Assembly (NCBI GenBank): GCA_005223375.1
Contig: RXOD01006207.1
Span: 1-10,961, forward strand
Reading direction: 5' to 3'
Length of the DNA stretch: 10,961 bases
DNA from: Amoebophrya sp. AT5.2
Taxonomy: Eukaryota > Sar > Dinophyceae > Syndiniales > Amoebophryaceae
Below, in pieces: positions 1 to 6,457 of the stretch; position 1 is the stretch's first letter; each line of letters starts with the position of its first letter. A model generated the notes under the pieces. It was not told the origin of the DNA. It made no database searches and saw only the letters and a list, made by a program, of their open reading frames with translations. The position numbers were made by a program, and so were the translations under genes.

Positions 1-1923
1 CCCCCCCCCCATACCCCCCCCTTTTTGACCACCTTTTGAAAGCTTCCCCCGATAGGTGTACACCAAGTGCGTACCCCCCCCTTTATGAATCGATTTCGCC
101 GTCGACGCGGAGGGGTTTGAAAGGGGGGTCTCCAAAGTCTCTAGAATGTGGACGATCAAATGGCCAAATACTATACCGCCTTTGAGCGCGTCCGCTAGGG
201 ACTTCCCGTTCGAGTTCTTGAGCACGTCTCGCGCGAAATCCCGCATGATCGCCTTTTCCGGATTCTCCTCCGCTTCCTTGCGCAGAAACATGACGGCCGA
301 GCGGAGCGAGCCCTGGTTCTCGCCTTTGAAGGCTCGTAGAAAACCCCGCCAAAACCGGAACAGTTCGTCCACCTCGGGCACAATCTCCTATACAGATGTT
401 GCTCGTTTTGTGGCCATATCCTACCGCCGCGCAACCGGGCATGGATTTGATCAACCCCTGCCACGCTCGCAGCTCCGGAATTCCCATATCGCTCAAATAA
501 CACCACGCCAGCTTCACCGCATCTGCGGACTCCGGACCAAGTAGATTGTGGCGGTCGAGCGGGCGAGTCGATATGTCGCGCCAGGTAGTCCGCGTGTCCA
601 CGATCATCTTGTCGACGACGTCGCTGCCGTAGAGCTTTCGCATCCAGGCTACGGTGCAGATTCCGCTGTTTCTCGTCGCGAGGTAGTCCACGTGCTCGCC
701 GGTTGGATTCTTTTCCGCCTTGCTGCACGCGAGTGGCCAGTGCGCCATTTCCTCGTACAACTCGCTGATGGTCGGGTTCTATTCTTCGGATCTTTCGCGG
801 TGGGCATGGCCACGTCCTCGACCACGAAGAGCTGAAGAAGGAGGTATGTTTGCGACTGGTTTTATTTATTTCCGTGATTGGTCACGCACTGTGTAAGTAG
901 CCTAAATTCTAGGTTCCACAGCCAACTAATAAGATCAACACGAAGTACGTTAGCGGCCCACGCTTTATCCTTCAGCACATTCCCATAATCGTGCGACGTC
1001 CAGTACTGATTCTCGTTCTTGTGCGTCACCTTGAGCCCGAAGTACTTGCCGAGGCGGTGGTGAATGCCATGCGGGCACTCGTGGCAGAGGTTCCACAGCT
1101 CGAAGCTAAAACTCTGCATGCAGTACATCCTCTGTCGTATTGTGGTCGGAAGCAGTGCTGAACTCCAGCCGCTAACGCCGGCGCAGCTACAAATAATCGA
1201 TCTAGGAACGATGCTAATCCTTAACCCCACCACACAAACTTTCACTAATAGGTAAGTGCGCACTTGCTCGCGGTAGGCGCACCGCCCACCAACTGTCCTG
1301 GCTTTGGTGTTGATCTTCGTCTTCGCCCACGGTTCGACCTTCGTCCTCGCGATGGAACGGTAGTTGGTCTTATCGAGGCCTTCGAGGTGGTTCGCGATGG
1401 GGCACATGTGCAGGAGGTTGTCCCATTGCCATTCGTCCAGCGTCACCTTCTTGTACAACAACGCGACTACCTGGCGGCCGAAAAAGAAATATAAGTATTT
1501 GCGCGGGTAAAAAAAGTTAAGTACTAGCGGGGCCACCGCTCGCCATTCAGCGCAGTGAAGACCTCTACTATTACTACGTCTAGCACATAATTACGTAGAT
1601 GCCAGCTGTTCCGTGTCCGCGAAGGTCGGTATCACCGGGACGATGATGCTGCACTTTTTCTGTAGCTTGGTGTGGATGTTCGCTACTTCCTTGTTGTAGT
1701 TTCTGTTGTTGGCCCCCATCAAACTCGTCAAGTAGAGCCTGGGCTTCGTAGGCTCGTAGGGATCTTGGACCGGCACCCACCACAACGTGGCTTTGCTCTC
1801 CTTATTCATGCCGCGCCCGAGCGACACGAGCTGGAGGCTCTCGCTCAGTATCGTATCGTCGAAGCCAGGCTCCATGCTTCCGACGTAGATTGATCCCTTA
1901 AGAGGACTAGAAAACACCGGCAT
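1..1923 (-). CDS. Spliced gene of unknown function, 3' end off the window
   Basis: I do not recognise this protein. The model starts at the ATG at 1923 and has exons 1923-1595, 1564-1264, 1131-949, 778-425 and 387 to the left edge. Joined, these read 518 codons without a stop. The two best junctions are 1594-1565 (30 nt, phase 2) and 424-388 (37 nt, phase 0), where the frame changes exactly across GT...AG. Exon 1 encodes about 110 residues and exon 2 continues with an aromatic segment (LNFFYPRKYLYFFFGRQ). Exon 3 carries a Cys/His cluster (LCHECPHGIHH) that might bind metal. Later exons are charged and look helical (e.g. PEVDELFRFW, LRKEAEENPEKAIMRDF). The join between 949 and 778 is uncertain. 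The last 75 bases are G-rich and may be intron or repeat. An alternative ends one gene at the TAA near 862, next to an AATAAATAAAA stretch, and starts another downstream. That these are exons is fairly sure; that they form one gene is less so. Confidence 0.5.
388..424 (-). other. Candidate 37-nt intron
   Basis: The upstream exon ends ...SMPGCAA in phase 0 at 425. The intron begins GTAGGATATG and ends CTGTATAG. The downstream exon starts EIVPEVDELF at 387, also in phase 0. Without splicing, the frame runs into Arg/Gly-rich sequence unlike a normal protein, while the third frame opens here and stays open to the window edge with balanced composition. An end 3 nt later (GGAG) would also keep phase. 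Confidence 0.65.
779..948 (-). other. Uncertain intron region with a frame break
   Basis: A single GTACTTCG...GAATAG intron of 170 nt would join ...DKAWAAN to NPTISELYEEM in phase 0. Inside it lies a pyrimidine-rich acceptor-like stretch (ACCTCCTTCTTCAG, ending at 832). After that come 17 codons that also look coding (LFVVEDVAMPTAKDPKN, 831-781). They are out of frame with the next exon by one inserted base. So there may be an extra exon, a sequencing or assembly indel, or a disabling mutation here. Confidence 0.35.
1132..1263 (-). other. Candidate in-frame intron
   Basis: The stretch begins GTGCGC and ends ACGACAG, 132 nt and a multiple of three, so the frame stays open through it. It is called an intron because its translation is low in charged residues and unlike the flanking protein, while the sequence after CAG (RMYCMQSFSFELWNLC) looks coding. 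A donor 21 nt further in, GTGAAAG at 1242, also keeps phase and would retain VRTYLL as coding. Confidence 0.4.
1565..1594 (-). other. Candidate 30-nt intron
   Basis: The exon ends ...EQLAST with the last codon split after AC. The intron starts GTAATTATG and ends AATAGTAG. One base (A) completes the Thr codon, and the frame continues GLHCAEWRAVAPLVLNF. Unspliced, the reading frame hits a TAA two bases into the intron. At 30 nt this is very short for a spliceosomal intron, but phase and boundaries agree exactly. Confidence 0.6.
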
Positions 1924-2327
1924 TGATGCCTGCGTAAGTAGAAGTATGATCGGCGTTTCTACTAATTGTGGGCGGGGTCCGAATGAATGATCAACACGGT
2001 GAAAGCTGGCCGATTGGGAAAGCCGACCCCAAGGGGAAAAAACAAATTCTCGTCCACGAGCCCAGCGTCTAGTCCTCTGCGCAGACCGAGGCGGACACTC
2101 TCACGCATCAACCGAGCCTGTTGCGGTCCTCACACTGCACAACCAACAACCAGATGGACGAGAGAACGCACCGATAGCTCGCAAGTGGACAGATCAAGAC
2201 GTAGCGAAATAAAAGAACACGCCCACGCTGCCCACTCATGCCTGCTATGCTGGCTTCTTATGCGCTGGCGCTGCTGGCGCGATGTCTATATGTTCAGCTG
2301 CCTCGGCGAGCAATTTGAAAAATTTCA
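1924..2327. other. Intergenic region between two minus-strand genes
   Basis: Just upstream of the ATG at 1923 the minus strand has an acceptor-like pyrimidine tract (TTCTACTTACGCAG). A short leader intron (GTAGAAACG...GCAG, 33 nt) is therefore possible. On the minus strand a second open frame overlapping the neighbouring gene's end runs to a TAG at 2247-2245 and includes the plausible segment SWLMKFFKLLAEAAEH. It may be the true last exon of the gene at 2651. A plus-strand frame across 1987-2451 has unstructured Arg/Ser-rich composition and is not accepted as a gene. Confidence 0.4.
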
Positions 2328-2651
2328 TCAGCCAGCTCTCATATCCCCCAGCAAATCGCGGCTTCTTTCTTCAGTCAGTGCCGCTGCGTCAGTGCTTGCG
2401 GTCTGGCAAAGAACAGCCGCGTTTGACGCAATAATCTGCACACAAAAGTAGTGACTCTGTCCCAAAACGATAGGCAATTCCGAAAACGCAGCCACTTGTA
2501 GATTACTTTCTACTCACTTTCCCCACTAGCCCTCCGAATGCCATCACTTTGTCTTCGGATTTACTTAGGGCTTTACCAGCACTGTAGAACGCCTATACGG
2601 ACAAGAATCTGCACGAGCAATCTGGCCACTAGACTGTAGCGCAATGCTCAT
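2328..2651 (-). CDS. Small spliced gene of unknown function
   Basis: The two firmest exons are 2592-2518 (FYSAGKALSKSEDKVMAFGG...) and 2435-2331 (IIASNAAVLCQTASTDAAAL...), followed by TGA at 2330-2328. They join in phase 0 across a GTGAGT...TGCAG intron of 82 nt, with a pyrimidine tract before the acceptor. This is the most canonical intron in the window. The start is weaker. An ATG at 2651 followed by a 53-nt intron (2634-2582) would give MSIALHAGKALSKSED and a protein of about 62 residues. The end is also open, because an overlapping frame continues to TAG at 2245 and looks coding. The protein would be small, soluble and rich in Ala and Glu. I do not recognise it. Confidence 0.4.
2436..2517 (-). 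other. Candidate 82-nt intron with GTGAGT donor
   Basis: The donor GTGAGTAG follows GGGAAA in phase 0. The acceptor is CACTACTTTTGTGTGCAG. Without splicing the frame stops at a TAA nine codons later in the unspliced message. The downstream exon is open for 35 codons in the matching phase. Confidence 0.55.
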
Positions 2652-2794
2652 TCGTGTAGCAAAAAGTACAAAACCGAGCTGGCTGATGCAATGGCTGCGA
2701 CCTGGAATATTAATGAAGCTGTGATCAAAACCTAAGTAGTAGTGACGCAGTCTTCTAAACGTATCCAGTGGAAGACTCGCCGACCAACCAAGAA

Positions 2795-4035
2795 TCACTT
2801 CTTGGCTTTTTTCATCGGCGGCCCGCGCTTGGGGGTCGGAGAATCCGGCGTAGGCTTCGCGCGCGGTTTGGTTTTCGGACTGCACGCGGCGGGTTTGGCC
2901 TTCGCCTTGGACTTGGACTTCGCGGTAGGCTTGGGCTCCGCCTTCGGTTCCGCGTCGACGTCGTCGCACGTCTCCCCGGGCGGTGCGACGGGCTCGTGTT
3001 CCGGGCGTTCCGGCGAAGCCCCCCCCGCATGCGGATCCACCGCATTGGGATCGAGATCTACGGCTGCGGCAGAGACGTCCAGCTCCGGCTCCTGCGCATC
3101 ATGCGGCATCGGATGGTCCGGAACGGGCGGCGGAGGAGGCTTGGCGCCCGGGCCGCGATGACTGTGATACGCACCTCGCGGGTCGTGGTGAATTTGCATC
3201 GGGTTGCGCAAGCCGTAGGTCTGCTGCTGTTGCTGCTGCAAACCGCCAAGCCCAAGGTTGGTGAAAGGCGACGGAGGACGCGGGGGCACCGGGAAGGGAT
3301 GCTGCTGCTGGGCGCACTGCGCGAACCCCGCCTGGCTTTGGAAACCGCTTCCAAACGCGTTGCCACCAGAGGACGACGAGGAAGAGCCTCCGCCCGAGCC
3401 AGGCATGAACATCTCGGGCGGCACCATGTGAGCCGGGGCATTCGCGGCCTGTAATAGTGTGGAGTGCATATCAAAGCATTATAAAAAAGCAATACAGCAT
3501 AGCATTATAAAAAAGCAATACCCATGCGGCGCCAGCACCGCCAGCCGAAGACGAGGAGCCAGCCCCAACGTGGAGCGAGACCGTACCGCTATGCAGCGGC
3601 ATCATCGGAGATGGAGCTCCCAAAGCAGGCATGCCGCCGTAGAACTGGTTGGCGGCGGCCTTGGCAGCAGCTTTCGCTTGGGCATCCTGCTGCTCCGATT
3701 GGAGGCGCATAGCTTCAAGTGTATCGGCATCCGGGCAGTGCTCGATGGCGGTGCGGATCTGGTCGGTAGCGCGCTCGTAGCGGGCCCATTGCCCCAGGGT
3801 ACGCAGCGAGCGGTGGCCTTGCTGGTTGCGAGGAATCTGGGGCAGTTTTAGACTTTTGGTCGCTAGTAGTTTTGGCGTGCGCATAATTTGCGTCTACAAT
3901 AAAATCGAATACGTCGGTGCGTTCGGCGTTGATCCGGAGCATGCGCATGATGTAGATGAACTGCCTCCGGTCGGTGATGAGGGGCTCGATGTCGCTCCGG
4001 CGCAGTTGGCCCCATGAAGATAGCAAAGTGGCCAT
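2795..4035 (-). CDS. Spliced low-complexity protein with a basic C-terminal tail
   Basis: Exons 4035-3898, 3836-3522 and 3448-2795 join in phase 0 into 368 residues. The first 46 residues plus the start of exon 2 form a charged, probably folded domain (QLRRSDIEPLITDRRQFIYI, then RTLGQWARYERATDQIRTAI). An Ala/Gln-rich helix follows (SEQQDAQAKAAAKAAANQFY). Then come long disordered stretches rich in Ser, Gly, Gln and Pro, with a run of six Gln, a run of five Pro, and an acidic patch. The last 60 residues are Lys/Ala/Pro-rich with alternating KSK and KAK motifs, ending KKAKK before TGA. The tail resembles nuclear-localisation or nucleic-acid-binding tails, so a nuclear role is possible, but this is inference from composition. 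The frame is open upstream of the ATG to a good acceptor at 4062, so the gene may start further right. I do not recognise the family. Confidence 0.6.
3449..3521 (-). other. Candidate 73-nt intron containing a tandem duplication
   Basis: The exon ends ...AGGAGAAW in phase 0. The intron runs from GTATTGC to ATTACAG, and the next exon begins AANAPAHMVPPE. The intron starts with two successive near-identical 26-nt units (3521-3496 and 3495-3470), each beginning GTATTGC, so the donor itself is duplicated. Unspliced, the frame stops at TGA within the intron. Confidence 0.65.
3837..3897 (-). other. Candidate 61-nt intron
   Basis: The exon ends ...TDVFDFI in phase 0. The intron starts GTAGACGC and ends ACTGCCCCAG, with a possible branch-point-like CTAAAAC just before the acceptor. 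The next exon begins IPRNQQGHRSL in phase 0. The unspliced frame continues into Pro/Arg-rich sequence typical of a wrong frame. Confidence 0.6.
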
Positions 4036-4168
4036 GAACTCGAGCGGAAGCTGCGCCAGGGCTGTGAAGTTTGAGGAATGGGCTTATAGATTTAGAACCA
4101 GGCCGTAGCCGCTACCGTGCGACGATAAAGTATTAACTCCTAGTTGTGGTAGTGACACAGCATTAGGT

Positions 4169-4804
4169 CTAAGATACAGCACAGCCAATCCCGCGGCCGA
4201 TGGGGCTATTATCGAGGTCGTCGATAATGGTCCAGCCCTCCTCACGTGCCGTTTGACGGAGGAGGGCTAGACTGTGTGCCCTCTGCCTGAACCGCAGCTC
4301 CTCCGCCGACATCCGAGATGTTTGACCCAGCAGGTCTTGCTCGAGGGATGGCTTGTCGTCAGGCGGTTTCTTGGGCGCGCCGTGAGCTCCCGGGACCCAG
4401 TAGGCGGACGCGATGGCAGCCGAGGTCACGAAACGGTTGTTCCAGGCAGAGGCCATCGGAAGCGAACCGAAGGCGAGCGTGAGGGCGGTGAGCTTCATGA
4501 CAGAGGACTTGAAGGCGGTGAACTTCGAGAAGGCCGCGAGGGTGGTCATGGCGAAGTCAGCGACGGGCGGGACGTCGGCGTACGTGTTGGTGTAGTACGA
4601 GATCGCGTCGTCCGGGTCGAAGAAGTCCAGGGTGCACATTGGCACCAAGTTGAACGTGGAGACGTCGATCAGGTCCTCCGACATGTTGGCGAGCGCAGGC
4701 ATGACGAGGGCCATGCCATCACCTTTGGTGACACCGCGACACAGCACTCCATCCGCAGCCATGCAGAGGAGGCCGCCGCCGGAGAGCAAGGTTCGCAGGC
4801 CCAT
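4169..4804 (-). CDS. Unknown protein with hydrophobic segments
   Basis: This open frame encodes 211 residues from an ATG at 4804 to TAG at 4171-4169. I do not recognise it. Residues 1-22 are mildly hydrophobic and could be a signal or anchor, though several Cys and Gly make it untypical. Residues 81-137 are hydrophobic and Ala/Thr-rich, including MKLTALTLAFGSLPMASAW, and could form one or two membrane helices. The last 70 residues are charged and soluble (SRMSAEELRFRQRAHSLAL). The frame is open upstream of the ATG (RNLLLI) as far as an AAG acceptor-like site at 4823, so the start is not certain. At the other end, a GTGCTG donor at 4182 and CACAG acceptor at 4062 would join it in phase 1 to the next gene and bypass the stop. 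It may be an internal part of a longer gene. Confidence 0.5.
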   Translation of the reverse strand: MGLRTLLSGGGLLCMAADGVLCRGVTKGDGMALVMPALANMSEDLIDVSTFNLVPMCTLDFFDPDDAISYYTNTYADVPPVADFAMTTLAAFSKFTAFKSSVMKLTALTLAFGSLPMASAWNNRFVTSAAIASAYWVPGAHGAPKKPPDDKPSLEQDLLGQTSRMSAEELRFRQRAHSLALLRQTAREEGWTIIDDLDNSPIGRGIGCAVS

Positions 4805-4957
4805 GATGAGGAGTAGATTTCTCTTGCGAGCTTTAGACTTTTCCGCTAGAGGGTGTGGAAGGTTCGGGGCTAGTTAGCTGTTTAGTACGGCGCTGCCTTG
4901 CGTCGCTCTTTCGCTCGGTCTTGTTCTCGACCTTTCTCTCCTAGCGCTCGTACGTTT

Positions 4958-5495
4958 TTAGAATTCCACCGGCGGCAAACACATCTGCAGCCCTGCTTCC
5001 AACCGTTCAAATTGATCCGCGTGCCCCTTCTGAAGCTCATCACAATCATCGAAAGCCATATGCAGAGGCCTCATTTGTTTGCCGGTTTTCGGCTCGTCCA
5101 TACCAGTAGGCTTTGAGCAAGAGATATCCAAAACGCAATGAATTCGCGGGCTCTCGCTCCTTCTGAAGCTGAGCCTTATCGTTGGATCAGCCTTCTCCTC
5201 CAAACCACACCAAGCTCGCACCGTCACCGTGTCGCCCGCCGCCCGCCGCCAGATCCGCAGTGAAGGACGACCGGCATCCTGCCCGTTCCGACACAAGTCC
5301 GTGACCCAGACTGCAGCTTCTCCTCCTCCTTTACTTATCTATCCTAGTTACCTACTTTCTATCTACCTGTTTGTTGTTTGGTTAGTTATTTCCGCTCGGT
5401 TCGCGGGCTCCGAAGTACCTGTTTTGTTTGCTTTCAATGAACCACCGCAGGTCCAGCTCCGGCGCGAACCTGCTTGCGAAGGCACCTGTTTTCAC
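4958..5495 (-). CDS. Spliced gene of unknown function
   Basis: Exon 5495-5419 (VKTGAFASRFAPELDLRWF...) and exon 5333-4958 (EAAVWVTDLCRNGQDAGRPS...) join in phase 2 across a GTACTTCG...GATAAG intron of 85 nt, ending at TAA. The second exon gives 124 residues of balanced composition with several Cys, Trp and charged residues, and looks like a folded soluble protein. No family is recognised. The 5' end is unresolved: the frame extends upstream through an AT-rich palindrome to a TAA, there is no ATG in it, and an acceptor-like CCAG sits at 5496, so at least one exon is missing on the right. A GTGGAATTC donor at 4969 would skip the stop and join in phase 0 to the open frame beginning at 4822. Confidence 0.45.
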
Positions 5496-5496
5496 C

Positions 5497-5512
5497 TGGC
5501 AAAATTTTGCCA
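5497..5512. repeat. 16-bp perfect palindrome
   Basis: TGGCAAAATTTTGCCA is its own reverse complement and is followed by a T-rich run. It lies at the upstream edge of the first exon of the minus-strand gene ending at 4958, where a promoter, an exon edge or an intron acceptor could be. It may be a dimeric protein binding site or chance in AT-rich DNA. Confidence 0.6.
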
Positions 5513-5623
5513 AAAATTTTTTTTACGCACTTCAAAAGTACGCAGATTTGGTGCTCTAATGTTCGTCCTCGTCGTGGCGAAAGCTTCTATTCTGGAATGA
5601 GCACGTTGTATTCGATTTTGTGA

Positions 5624-5662
5624 CGTACAACTCAAACTCCTGCGTACAACTTCAAACTCATG
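5624..5662. repeat. Two-copy imperfect tandem repeat
   Basis: Two adjacent units of 19 and 20 bp (CGTACAACTCAAACTCCTG and CGTACAACTTCAAACTCATG) differ by one insertion and one substitution. They lie between the possible exon remnant at 5718-5945 and the gene at 5495. No function is evident. Confidence 0.7.
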
Positions 5663-5717
5663 CATGGTGCAATGTTGTCATCTGCAACATCGTCTCGTCC
5701 AGAAGTGCGTGGTCGAG

Positions 5718-5945
5718 TCAATGGCTTCGCTCGATTTCTGACGCATCCTCGTATGTACAACTACACGCGAACAAGCGCGATACGAATTCTGCGCTTGCTT
5801 CGACATCGAACATCACAGACGGTAGTCCAGCAACACCTTTTTGATGAAGCTTCTCCCGCAGGAGGTTCCCGCTTTCGCGTACCGTCGTGTCTGTGACCAC
5901 GGACACGGTATCCGCAACGCAGTTGTTAGTTGAGGACAACAGCCT
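5718..5945 (-). pseudogene. Possible exon or gene remnant overlapping the long repeat
   Basis: An open minus-strand frame ends at TGA at 5718. Its C-terminal half (VMFDVEASAEFVSRLF...) has protein-like composition, and its first half (DTVSVVTDTTVRESGNLLRE) lies inside the long repeat. The corresponding part of the other repeat copy keeps the same frame across two length differences (6 and 3 nt) but has a TAG where this copy has a Lys codon, and a 14-nt insertion just before it. No ATG precedes the conserved part, so this would be an exon or remnant. Chance openness cannot be excluded. Confidence 0.25.
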
Positions 5946-6006
5946 TCAGCCCCTCACTCAGTACCCTTGCCATTTTCAAAGTATAATTCGCTCAAAGTAT
6001 AAACTA
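5827..6006 (+). repeat. Long direct repeat, left copy
   Basis: This roughly 180-bp segment is highly similar to 10740-10939 in the same orientation. Identical blocks include GCTTTCGCGTACCGTCGTGT, CGCAGTTGTTAGTTGAGGAC and CTTCAGCCCCTCACTCAG. Both copies end in a doubled CAAAGTATA element. Differences include a 14-bp block present only in the right copy, a 6-bp block present only here, and small substitutions. It lies about 450 bp beyond the stop codon of the DUF4116 gene. Confidence 0.9.
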
Positions 6007-6457
6007 ACAAGTCGTCTTCTAGTAGTTCTAGTACAACTCACTAAGTCCTTTGAGTTTGATTGCCACGACGATGGCGTACTTTTAGTACCTTGAAGGCCGT
6101 CTTCTACTAACTGTAACTCTACATAAATAGACTGAATCAAATAAGGTAAAGCGATCCTTTGATTTTCCTTCGATTTCGAATTTTTCGAAGTAAATATTTA
6201 TAAAAATGTACTATAAGTATAATTTTTTCACGTTCACAAAAAAACTCAAACTGAAGCTTCTACGTACTGGGGGCGCCCAACATGAACACGAGTGCCACAG
6301 AGCGTACTGCTGTCGGCCCGAAAGCGTCTACTCTCCGATCCGAGTAACATCAGTCTAAGAGTGGTCAGTGCGTTCGCTCTTCCAGTTCCATCTCCTGCAT
6401 GCGCGAACATCTATCGACAAGGGGCGACCCAGGCAAAGCACGGCCTCGATCATCTGC
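6007..6457. other. AT-rich intergenic region downstream of the DUF4116 gene
   Basis: This stretch follows the stop of the DUF4116 gene on the minus strand. Around 6115-6250 it is strongly AT-rich and contains a short inverted repeat (CTTCGA at 6168-6173 and TCGAAG at 6185-6190). It also holds an ATAAGTATAATTTTT element at 6213 that recurs, on the opposite strand, upstream of the DUF4116 start. I see no gene here. It probably contains the 3' untranslated region and polyadenylation region. Confidence 0.5.

Noticed and set aside
859..868. Poly-A signal (AATAAATAAAA on the minus strand) ending a gene at the TAA near 862
   Set aside because: Not fully excluded. The last residues before that stop look non-coding, and strong coding sequence resumes 85 bases later, so an intron is preferred.
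1987..2451. 154-codon plus-strand open frame
   Set aside because: Its Arg/Ser/Thr-rich translation has no recognisable domain, and the opposite strand in 2331-2592 fits a spliced gene better.
2565..2969. 134-codon minus-strand frame
   Set aside because: Its first part is an alternative frame of the basic tail of the gene ending at 2795; the rest runs through the gap into the next gene's exons in a different frame.
2742..3454. Long plus-strand open frames
   Set aside because: They are antisense shadows of the Lys/Ala/Pro- and Gln-rich exon on the minus strand; their Gly/Arg/Leu repeats are what that exon gives when read backwards.
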